Shown here: positions 18,213-26,146 of the stretch, in pieces | Position numbering within the stretch: the first letter of the stretch is position 1 | Layout: each line of letters starts with the position of its first letter | DNA from: Marinobacter sp. | Lineage (GTDB): Bacteria; Pseudomonadota; Gammaproteobacteria; Pseudomonadales; Oleiphilaceae | Reading direction: 5' to 3' | Length of the DNA: 64,000 bases | Assembly (NCBI GenBank): GCA_018402255.1 | Contig: JAGYIS010000003.1 | Location: 1 to 64,000 of the forward strand | Made by a program: the position numbers and the translations under genes | The notes under the pieces: model-generated | Told to the model about the DNA's origin: nothing | Seen by the model: only the letters and a program-made list of their open reading frames with translations | Databases searched by the model: none

Positions 18213-19736
18213 ATGACCATCAGCGGGACACCGGCCGTCATCCTTCGGTACGACCAGGAACAGGATCGTGAACAGTTTGAAGCACTTTTTGGCAAAGACT
18301 TCCACGTTTGCTCGTTCGCGTCCGATCAAGCCGCCATGGATTACCTGGTGTACGCCAGGAGCCTCGCCGCCACGCCGGAGACTGCAAATAGCCCCACCAA
18401 CCTGGCCGCGATCTTTGTTCTGTCAGATCGACCTGAGCGGTGCCCGGAATCGGTTTTGTTGGCAGTCGCCAGAGATCAATACCCCCACCTGCTGAAAATC
18501 CTTCTGGGAGAAGCGATCGAGCTTGAGCTCCTGGTGTCACTGCTGGATCAGCAGCTGATTGATCGCTGTTTCGAGCAGCCGGCAAACCCGGATCTGGTTC
18601 GATCCCATGTATTGACGGCCGCTTTAACCCATCGGGAGGCACCATACACCCGCGCGACGAAACCAATCATCGGGCAACACAAACCCATCGTGTTGATTGT
18701 CGATGACGAACCCGCCGCCACCAAGTATCTGGCCCGCCAGCTCGAGCTCTTGCAAGACGAGTTTCGGGTTGTCTGCGCCCAGAGCGCCGATGAGGCACTA
18801 CGCTGTGTTCAGGATGAGGCCAGCGCTATCGCCGTGGTCATGGCCGATCAGCGAATGCCGGGCATGCATGGCAAGGAGCTGCTGGATGAGCTTAAGCAAT
18901 CGCATCCGGCAATCGTGCGGATCCTGACTTCGGCCTGGGGTGAACTGGAGGTTGCCCTGGGCGCGGTCAACGAGGGCCGGATATTCCGATACCGGCAAAA
19001 ACCCTGGCAGGCACAGGAGCTGCTGAGTCTGTTCCGGCAAGCCCTCGGTCACCACCAGGAGCTGGTAGCCGAGCGCGATCACAGCCGAACACAAGCAGAC
19101 CAACAGTTCGCAGAATTACGCCAACAGCGCTATGCACGCCTGCTCGCCCGGCTATCCAGCATCAATGAGCGAACGTTCAGCAAGTCCGACATTGCGGCGT
19201 TTCTCGATCTGTTACTGACCATCCAGACCCTTCCCGCCAGCAGCTCACACTTGAGGGCCAGCCGGGAAACCACTCTGGAGCAGCAACTGGAGCAGGATTT
19301 CGGTCACCTGGTGCACCAACAGCTGGAGGCCCTGGAGCCTGTCGGACAGCGCCATCCTTCCCGCCAAGATCTTGAGGTCTCGCTTGCCGCGGCCACCGAT
19401 AATGAACCGGGCAGCACGCCCACCGTGCACACCCCCCTGTCCCGGCTGTGCCAGTCACTGACGACCCTGCTGACAGCGTCTGGCCTGCGCACAAACCAGA
19501 TCAGGATTAACCAGACCGACGACATTCTCAGCCTTACAACGGATAGCCCGCTGCGCATGTACAGCCATCTGCTGGCGCCGCTCACCCGGATCTCCCGGCC
19601 GCTTCTGGAACAGCAGTGTGCACTGCTCATGGTCTATGCCAGCACCCTGTTGTTGGGCGGCGACGTGGACGCAACCGGCGGCGAGCAAAGCTTTCGCCTG
19701 ACTCTGCGGTTTGCCAACCTGAAGCCGGCAGAGTGA
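18213..19736 (+). CDS. Double-receiver response regulator with unusual C-terminal half
   Basis: The 507-residue protein begins with a receiver-like region (about 8-130) lacking the usual acidic pair. A canonical receiver follows (about 158-280) with VDDEPAA, phospho-acceptor D212 (MADQRMPGMHG) and an RYRQKPW lysine region. After a coiled-coil-like stretch rich in Q and E (about 285-320), the last 180 residues match no domain I recognise; they may be a degenerate dimerisation/ATPase-like module. No DNA-binding or output motif is evident. It is first in an operon: two bases separate it from the LuxR-type regulator and the kinase follows. It probably takes part in phosphotransfer or partner regulation. 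Confidence 0.7.
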   Translation: MTISGTPAVILRYDQEQDREQFEALFGKDFHVCSFASDQAAMDYLVYARSLAATPETANSPTNLAAIFVLSDRPERCPESVLLAVARDQYPHLLKILLGEAIELELLVSLLDQQLIDRCFEQPANPDLVRSHVLTAALTHREAPYTRATKPIIGQHKPIVLIVDDEPAATKYLARQLELLQDEFRVVCAQSADEALRCVQDEASAIAVVMADQRMPGMHGKELLDELKQSHPAIVRILTSAWGELEVALGAVNEGRIFRYRQKPWQAQELLSLFRQALGHHQELVAERDHSRTQADQQFAELRQQRYARLLARLSSINERTFSKSDIAAFLDLLLTIQTLPASSSHLRASRETTLEQQLEQDFGHLVHQQLEALEPVGQRHPSRQDLEVSLAAATDNEPGSTPTVHTPLSRLCQSLTTLLTASGLRTNQIRINQTDDILSLTTDSPLRMYSHLLAPLTRISRPLLEQQCALLMVYASTLLLGGDVDATGGEQSFRLTLRFANLKPAE

Positions 19737-19738
19737 CC

Positions 19739-20383
19739 ATGATCGGGAGACGCAAGATACGCCTCTACGTCACCGTTGGGCAGCGCATGCTGCGCGACAG
19801 CCTGCTGTTTCAGCTTTTGCTGAACGATGAGGTGGAGCTGGTGGGCGAATCGGAAACCGGCGTAGACACCTTGAACCGGTTGGGTGCTGCCCGCCCGGGC
19901 GTTTTGCTGATTGAAGAGAACCTGCAGGATAACGATGGCCTGACCATCGCCGAGAGCGCCCTGAGCCTACACCCTTCCCTGTCGGTATTGCTGATTTCCG
20001 ACACCCCTGTCAGCACCGGACGGCTCGCCATTTATCTGGAAGCCGGGATCAAAGCGGTTGTCTCCAAGCACCAGCCTGTTCAGGAGCTGATGAAAACACT
20101 ACTGTATATTCGCAATGGCCAGGTTTATGTCAGCGCCAGACACAACGCGGCCGAGCGCATGCCGACGGCTCTCAACGCCTACCGGGCACTCTCACGCAGG
20201 GAGCAGGAGGTCGCTCTTCTGATGGCCAGCCGGGTTCCGGTTCGGGACATTGCCGAACAGCTGGGCGTATCCTGCAAAACCGTACACTCTTATAAAGACC
20301 GGATTTTCGTGAAGCTTGGCTTCGAGCGCCTGCCGGAACTCATTCTGTTCATGCACAGACACCAGCACGGAGCCACCTCGTGA
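19739..20383 (+). CDS. LuxR/NarL-type regulator with degenerate receiver
   Basis: The 214-residue protein has a receiver-like N-terminal domain and a C-terminal LuxR-type helix-turn-helix. The HTH runs about residues 148-208 (LSRREQEVALLMA, then VRDIAEQLGVSCKTVHSYKDR). The receiver is degenerate. The acidic pair expected near the N-terminus is replaced (LYVTVGQ), and the phospho-acceptor position in LLIEENLQDNDG aligns with a glutamate, about E59. It may work without phosphorylation or be held in an active-like state. The start is ATG 19739, two bases after the preceding gene; the kinase start overlaps its stop by four bases. It is the best candidate to bind the palindromes at 18131 and 26039. 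Confidence 0.8.
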   Translation: MIGRRKIRLYVTVGQRMLRDSLLFQLLLNDEVELVGESETGVDTLNRLGAARPGVLLIEENLQDNDGLTIAESALSLHPSLSVLLISDTPVSTGRLAIYLEAGIKAVVSKHQPVQELMKTLLYIRNGQVYVSARHNAAERMPTALNAYRALSRREQEVALLMASRVPVRDIAEQLGVSCKTVHSYKDRIFVKLGFERLPELILFMHRHQHGATS

Positions 20384-21735
20384 AACTACTCTCCGGTATG
20401 GACCAGATCCGCCAGCTGCCGGTTTACCGGCAACAACGATTCGAGCGTTTTTTCCGGACCCAGTACCGGCACCGGGTATTGCCTCTGTTTGCCGACGTCT
20501 ACCTGGCCATCGCCTTTATCGGCACCCTGCTGTTCCTGGCCGGCCTGGCCCTGAGCGATGACGGCCAAGACATCCTCGGCACCTACGTAATTTACACGCT
20601 GATACTGACGGCCCTGATCGTGGCCCATTGGTTTACTCGCCTGCGCCGGGCGGCACCGCTGGTGGTCTACCTGGTATTCATCAATATGGCCGCCTTCAGT
20701 TATCTGGGCTATATCGTCTCAGGCGCGGCTATCGCGCCTGTTGTTGGCCTGTTCTTTTTTATCAGCTCGGTCGGCATCATTACCCTGTCGCTACGGCACA
20801 CCATGATTATCCTCATCACCAACCTGGCCCTTCTTGTTACGGCGACCGCCGTGGCCGTCGCGCCCGGTGAATTTGTCGTCACGCTGATCGGCATACTGAC
20901 CAACTGGCTGATTCTGATGTGCCTGGTGGTAGCCCCGCTATCCGCCTGGTTTTTCTCGCAATTTCTGCGCAACCTGCTGGCCCTGCAATACCTGCTTCGA
21001 GATCGAAACCGCCAGCTGTCACGAACACTGGAAACCCTGAAATCCACCGAGCAGCGCCTGGCTCAGGAGCAAAAGCATCAAGCCCTCAGCCATATGGCCA
21101 AGGGACTGCTGCACGAAATCATGAATCCGCTGAATTGCGCCAGTCAGGCCCTGGGATTTGCTTCAGCGGTCAACCGTAATCCGGACATCACCGACGCCCT
21201 TGATGACACCGCGCTGCACCAGAAACGCATAGCCGATATCGTGTCTGACCTGATCCAGTTCTCAAGGCCTGCCCCCGACCAAAACCGCGAACAGGCTGAC
21301 CTCGGCGCGTTGGTGGAAACCGCGACCAGACTCTGCCGTCATCAGCTGCGCGGGATCGACGTGCACCTGAACATTCCGGCTGAATGCCTGTTGACGTGCT
21401 ATCCGTCTGCGTTGATTCAGGTGTTCGTGAACCTGTTACTGAACGCGGCCGCGGCCATTAAAGATACCGGGCAGCGCGCAGGAACAATCAATATCGAGGC
21501 TTCCACCTCGAGTGAGCATGTGGCCATCGTGGTAGAGGACAACGGCACCGGCATCGCTGAACAGGACATTGTCCGCCTGACCGACCCGTTTTACTCCACC
21601 AACGACTCCCCGGACAATCTTGGCCTGGGCCTCAGTATTTGCCAAACCATCATGCGCCATCATCAGGGCGCCATGTCCATCAACAGCGAACCCGGCCGAT
21701 GGACCAAAGTGACGCTGACGTTGCCTCAGGGCTAG
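20380..21735 (+). CDS. Membrane sensor histidine kinase
   Basis: The 451-residue protein has about six hydrophobic segments between residues 38 and 205, too short between helices for a large periplasmic sensor. It looks like a membrane-embedded sensor. A coiled-coil linker leads to the dimerisation/phospho-acceptor domain with H245 (GLLHEIMNPLN). The ATPase motifs follow: N-box VNLLLNAAAAI, G1 VEDNGTGI, F-box DPFYSTN and G2 GLGLSIC. It is the last gene of the operon, overlapping the LuxR-type gene by four bases. Its stop overlaps the stop of the convergent porin gene by four bases, which packs the regulatory and envelope operons together. Confidence 0.88.
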   Translation: MKLLSGMDQIRQLPVYRQQRFERFFRTQYRHRVLPLFADVYLAIAFIGTLLFLAGLALSDDGQDILGTYVIYTLILTALIVAHWFTRLRRAAPLVVYLVFINMAAFSYLGYIVSGAAIAPVVGLFFFISSVGIITLSLRHTMIILITNLALLVTATAVAVAPGEFVVTLIGILTNWLILMCLVVAPLSAWFFSQFLRNLLALQYLLRDRNRQLSRTLETLKSTEQRLAQEQKHQALSHMAKGLLHEIMNPLNCASQALGFASAVNRNPDITDALDDTALHQKRIADIVSDLIQFSRPAPDQNREQADLGALVETATRLCRHQLRGIDVHLNIPAECLLTCYPSALIQVFVNLLLNAAAAIKDTGQRAGTINIEASTSSEHVAIVVEDNGTGIAEQDIVRLTDPFYSTNDSPDNLGLGLSICQTIMRHHQGAMSINSEPGRWTKVTLTLPQG

Positions 21736-22857
21736 AACCGGAAAACCGCGCGCAAAGTGGCTGCATCTCCGTCTGGGTCCGCCATCAAGGTGTTGCCACT
21801 GATCTCTGGCAACAGATAGTTCACCCGCAACTGCAAAGCCTCTCCAAGGTAATAGTTCAGGCCAACGGCCGTGACACTGGCCTCGGCACCGAGGCCCCGC
21901 TGGCGCAGATCTACAGCACTGTGGCGCACCACCAGCTCCCAGGCGCCTCCATGACTCTGCGGCTTCACCCGTTTGAACTCGCCCCGGCTATACACCCTCT
22001 GGTCATCGGTCAAAAACAGACTTGCCTGAAGGTAAGCCCCGCTGAATTGCCAACGCTCACCCCCGGTGCGCTGGACACTCTGGGTCATACCCTCTGCCGT
22101 GAGGGTCAAAGGGCCAGACGCCCACGCCAGCTCAAGGCCGCCCAACCAGCTGTCCCTGGCATCAAACCTCGGACTTCGAATGACGTTATCCGCACTGAAC
22201 ACCTCACCCTCATCCCGGATCTGAAAGCGCTCATCATCCAGATCTCGCCAGGACGCCGCAATCCCCAGGTGCAACACCCCGGCATCCGACCGAACCGGAG
22301 CACGGGTGATACGACCGGTTACCGCTCTGGTTGAACCACCGTCCGGTTCATCGGTAAAGACCCCCAGGGCCCAGGTTCCGGACTTTCGGAACTGCCCCAC
22401 CTGCAGACCGGTTGACCGGCCCGGCGCAAACGCTGAGGTAACCACAGAGCGTTCGCTAACATTCAGGGCCGAATAACTGGTCAGACGTTCCAGGCTAAAC
22501 GGCTCTTTGAATCGGCCGGCTTGCGCCTCAAAACGGCGAGCGCCGTTGTAGCGCACATAGAGATCCCCAAGGTTTGCCTCCTTTTTATCTCCCTCTATTT
22601 TGTAGCTGCCGTCAATTTCAGCCTGCCAGTGTTCGCCCCATGCCAGCTCCAGTTGCAGCTTGGCATTTCTCAAAACACCCCGGGTGGTCTCCGGCTCACC
22701 GTCCTCGTCATGGAAAGCCCCGTAGTGGTCGATACCCGCCGCCACGTAGCCACCCACCTGCTGCTTCGAGGGCTGCGGCCGAGACCGTTGCTGACGACAC
22801 CCATGCTGCCAGCGTTACACCAACTACCCGCAACTGCCCGTTACGCCTACTGACCAT
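21732..22857 (-). pseudogene. Phosphate-selective (OprP/OprO-like) porin, frame broken after signal peptide
   Basis: The mature part (22757 to 21732) reads like an OprP/OprO-type outer-membrane porin: alternating beta-strands, QAEIDGSYK and AGRFKEPFSLERL, and a terminal phenylalanine (RAVFRF). Its signal peptide lies in another frame: ATG 22857, with AGGAGG six bases upstream, gives MVSRRNGQLRVVGVTLAAWV to SAAALEA. The frames join if one CCAC of the tandem CCAC-CCAC at 22750-22757 is removed, giving EAAGGYVAAG. Dropping one T at 22765-22766 also works, giving LEQQVGGYVAAG. The start overlaps the DUF4956 gene by 11 bases, so it is the last gene of the CotH operon. Phosphate selectivity is by family only. 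Confidence 0.75.
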
Positions 22858-23431
22858 GCCCAGCCTCCTGGCGAAAATGCATGCGCAGCATGGCGGTATC
22901 ACGCAGGTAACTCACCGACACCACATCCACCCGGAACACATCCAGGCCGGTGCGCTCACGCAAATCGTCAATCAACTCGCGCTGTTTGCTGCAGTGAACG
23001 TTTTCGATCTTTTCATACTCGACCTCTTTCTCACCGTGGCGGGGCAACAGCACCCGGGTTTCCAGCACCAGGGCGATGGCAATCACCAGCAGGTTCAGGA
23101 ACACCAGTTCCCCGTGGTGCATGTTGCCCACCGCCGCCAACAGAGCCATGGCAATCACCAGAAACAGATAGGTCATTTCCTTGATGCCCAGAGCCTCAGT
23201 GCGATATCTCAGCATCGAGAACACAGCAAAAAGGCCAAACGCAAAGCCCATAGTCACGGTGACTGAGTGCAACAGGGACGTCACCAGAAACACCCCTACC
23301 CCAAAGAGAATGAAGGAGGCGGCATTCTCTCTGTGGCGAGAAAATGCGAAATAGCAGCGGATCAATACGAACACCGACACGGTGTTAATGATCAGTCGGG
23401 TCGCAAAATGGAAATCAACAGCCGATTCCAT
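22847..23431 (-). CDS. DUF4956 membrane protein
   Basis: The 194-residue protein has about four hydrophobic segments (residues 10-30, 36-60, 60-75 and 85-130). The segment FGLFAVFSMLRYRTE is characteristic of DUF4956. A cytoplasmic C-terminal domain of about 65 residues follows (ERTGLDVFRVDVVSVSYLRD). Members occur repeatedly next to VTC-domain and CotH genes; their function is unknown. Its start overlaps the VTC-domain gene by 17 bases and its stop overlaps the porin start, so the operon is translationally coupled. A role with the VTC protein in moving or anchoring a product across the membrane is only inference. Confidence 0.8.
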   Translation of the reverse strand: MESAVDFHFATRLIINTVSVFVLIRCYFAFSRHRENAASFILFGVGVFLVTSLLHSVTVTMGFAFGLFAVFSMLRYRTEALGIKEMTYLFLVIAMALLAAVGNMHHGELVFLNLLVIAIALVLETRVLLPRHGEKEVEYEKIENVHCSKQRELIDDLRERTGLDVFRVDVVSVSYLRDTAMLRMHFRQEAGHGQ

Positions 23432-24173
23432 GAAGGCTCCTTAACAGCGGTTTAAAACGATTGGTTTTCAGTTCATCCCCGAACAGCAAGCCACTGCCCA
23501 CGCAATACTTGCTGAAGGTCACCGGCCGGCAACCCAGCTGGCGCAAACGATCAAGCAAAGGCGAGAGTGGAGCCTTCTGGTCGTATTTGACTTCAATGAT
23601 CGCCAGCTCTGGCAGGTCGACGGCACACCGGCGATCGGGCGAGTGAAAGGACAGGCCGGTATCCAGGGTGATACGCTCTGTGCCCTGCTTGTTCAGCAAC
23701 GTCGCCCTTCGATAGCCCACAAAAAGTGCCGGCTGCATCCCTGCTGCCGACAGGCCTGACTGTTGCTCCAGAAATTGGCGCAAGAGGTTCCGGGAGAATA
23801 CGTCCGAACTCAACAGAATCCGGTTTTTCACCGTCCGCTGCCGATTATCCTTTTTCTTCACTTCCAGATAGCTTTCACCGGTTTCGCGATAGTGCCGGAC
23901 CCGCAGCTTGAAGCGATTGAGTTTGCCGTTGTGGTGGTCCCGGTAGAGCTGCCGGCCGGGCGTATCAAAATACAGAGTGTCGTAATGGAACCGCCTGAAG
24001 CCGCCCATCTCCAATACGCTGTAATTCAGCTCAAGCCCTCTCAAACAACTGTCCAGCACTGGCAGCGCCACCAGAAACTTGGTGTCTGTTCGGTTCATCA
24101 GTCGGGCACCAGCCTGATCAGCCAGGGAGTGCCCGCGGAACGCATCCAGCGGGCTACCAACGGCCATATTCAT
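23415..24173 (-). CDS. VTC-domain (polyphosphate polymerase-like) protein
   Basis: The 252-residue protein matches the VTC domain of the triphosphate tunnel metalloenzyme fold. It shows RTDTKF near residue 28, RFKLRVRHY with repeated basic residues, SYLEVKKK, and acidic IIEVKYD plus FSKYCVG toward the end. These basic and acidic strands line the tunnel in yeast Vtc4, which makes polyphosphate from ATP. Bacterial stand-alone VTC proteins are mostly untested. No signal peptide is seen, so it acts at or near the inner face of the membrane. ATG 24173 overlaps the CotH stop (ATGA), and its stop overlaps the DUF4956 gene. Confidence 0.82.
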   Translation of the reverse strand: MNMAVGSPLDAFRGHSLADQAGARLMNRTDTKFLVALPVLDSCLRGLELNYSVLEMGGFRRFHYDTLYFDTPGRQLYRDHHNGKLNRFKLRVRHYRETGESYLEVKKKDNRQRTVKNRILLSSDVFSRNLLRQFLEQQSGLSAAGMQPALFVGYRRATLLNKQGTERITLDTGLSFHSPDRRCAVDLPELAIIEVKYDQKAPLSPLLDRLRQLGCRPVTFSKYCVGSGLLFGDELKTNRFKPLLRSLHGIGC

Positions 24174-25955
24174 TGCCCGCTGGCTCCATACTCCAGGGTC
24201 GCATCCAGACTGAGTTCGACGTCACCGGCACGGTTTCCGGTGCCCACCTGGGTGATGGTGATGCTGCCCTGCGCACCGAGTGCCAGGGTTGTCACACTGC
24301 CCGGAACACTCTCGTCCACCTCGAACAGCAGCGCGTTGGTGGCAAAGCCGTGAAACCGATGCGTACCGGGCACGTAGTCGGAGGCTTCGATAAACAACTG
24401 CAACACGTAAGGCTTGAAGGCGTCATTAACGTCAGCCCCGATCAACAAAAGGCTGACGACCTCCGGCTTCGACTCCCGATCGACGGAGTACACCAGACTA
24501 TCAACCTCAAACGCCGCGAACGTCAGGCTTGCGTTGACCACCTGGCCCCCAGGAAGGGTGAAACGGAAAGCTCCGGTATCCGCGCCGTCCTGGGCTTTGA
24601 CCGTTCCGGTCAGTCGGGTGGTAACCGGTGCGCGGCAGTCCGGCTGCTTGTCTTCGAGCAGATAGACTTGTCCGGACGGCGAATCCTCTGCGATGGCCTG
24701 TTCGATGACCGTTCTTCGTGAAGGCCGATAATCAGCGTCACCTTGCACTCCGGAACCGCTAACAAAGACTTTCACGCTCTCGGTGGCGGCCGAATCCGTA
24801 CCGGTGAGCTGCCGAATCCGCTCCAACTCTGCCAGCAACGCGCCCTCATCCCACTGAGTGGCCAACAACGACTCCAGTTCATCCACATACTGAGCTCGAT
24901 ACTGCGGTATGTTGAACAGGCGATCAGCCAGCGAAAAGTTCCGGTACAGCACCCCTGTCAACGGGTTTCAACGGGTGCTCGCCACGAAAAGCCGTATCCG
25001 CACCCCAGGGTATAAAGTGGAACAGGCCATCCTCTGGATTACGGTAGATGTGAAAGTTGTTGGCGTTACCGGTGGCCGAATCCCAGGCACCCAGCAGCGT
25101 TTCCAGCGCCCAGAAGCGTATAAACTCGTCTACATCCACCACTTGTGGCAGCACGTTCATCATCTGCTCGTCTGGTAACGCCAGGGCGTCCGTCACGGCC
25201 TGAAGGTCAGTGCGATCGTTTTCTTTCTCGTTGGTTTTCTTCTCGAACCGCTGGCTCAGCCAGGTTCCGAAATCCGCTGTCTGGGCTTCGTATTGGTTGC
25301 CATCATCATTGCCAAATGCCCTCGCCAGGAAAGGCTTCTTGATGGGCTCCACATTGGTGAACACCCCCAGATCCTGACCGTTCATGGTCACTCTGGCGTA
25401 ATTGCATTTGGGTGCAGCAATGCCGGCGGCACGGAACTGATCATAGGCCAGACACTGGCGGGCATTGGAGGGGTCCTGGCGATTGTTGTTCAGAGTCATT
25501 CGGGACATATTCTGGTAGGTGCGACCAGGCCAGAGATCGTCAAAGTCCAGCTTCAACGAGGGAATGCTCGGGCTCAGGGAGCCCATATAGCCTTTTTTGC
25601 GCACGATCACGTTGTTCATCCGGTCGCCATCGATGGTGACGCTGGCCTTGAACTCCGTGTATTCAAACTCCGGCACACATTCCCGATCGGTACTGGCCAG
25701 CGTGCGAGCTTCGCTTCGGAGCTTGCTGAATTCCTCCGGATTCATGCTGAGATCGACGGTCAACAGTCGCTCCGGATCATACAGATCCGCATCGCCTCCA
25801 ATGTTGACCGGCTCGGCCGGCGGTTCAAAATCGGACGGATCAGAAGCTTCAGACCCACCACCTCCGCAACCACTGATCAGCACAGACAAGGCACCGGCGA
25901 CTAGCCAATGTGCGTGCCGTGAGTGCGCGTATGTTCCTGTCGTTGTTATTTTCAT
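24170..25955 (-). pseudogene. CotH-family lipoprotein, frame broken by a 10-bp duplication
   Basis: Frame one (25955 to about 24968) encodes a lipoprotein signal with lipobox ISGCGGGG. The CotH atypical-kinase region follows: VRKKGYMG, MTLNNNRQDPSN, GVFTNVEPIKKPFL, WDSATGNANNFHIYR and FIPWGADTAF. The rest (VLYRNFSLADRLF onward) is in another frame down to 24170. The break coincides with a tandem repeat, TCAACGGGTT at 24958-24967 then TCAACGGGTG; removing one unit restores RGEHPLTGVLYRNFSL. CotH proteins phosphorylate secreted targets in Bacillus spores. The last 190 residues have repetitive beta-rich character. It is first gene of the VTC/DUF4956/porin operon, with a palindrome upstream. Confidence 0.78.
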
Positions 25956-26038
25956 GCTTCAACCCCTCAGATGTTTTCTGATACACCGGGCTTACCGCCG
26001 GCAGAGGGGAAGTATCACGAGGCAAGACCGGACCTGTA

Positions 26039-26055
26039 TGTAAGAACGTCTTACA
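26039..26055. promoter_or_regulatory. 17-bp palindrome TGTAAGA-ACG-TCTTACA, candidate operator
   Basis: Perfect inverted heptamers are separated by three bases, 84-100 bases before the CotH start. It shares the TGTARGA-N3-TCYTACA design with 18131-18147. It lies beyond the end of the aldehyde dehydrogenase gene, so it can serve only the CotH operon as promoter element. Confidence 0.6.
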
Positions 26056-26108
26056 CGCAAGCCCGCGACAGGTTCAGTTTGGCGGAATAGACAGGAAGGG
26101 CGCGTCGT

Positions 26109-26140
26109 GGCCCGGGCGCAAAGAACCTCGCGCCCGGGCC
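26109..26140 (-). terminator. Strong hairpin after the aldehyde dehydrogenase gene
   Basis: GGCCCGGGCGC pairs perfectly with GCGCCCGGGCC around a ten-base loop, seven bases past the stop. There is no T-run, so it is an atypical terminator or an mRNA 3'-end stabiliser. Confidence 0.5.
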
Positions 26141-26146
26141 GTCAGC

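Noticed and set aside
24170..24961. Separate gene downstream of a short CotH gene
   Set aside because: The second frame continues the CotH C-terminal part directly, has no convincing start, and the 10-bp duplication explains the split.
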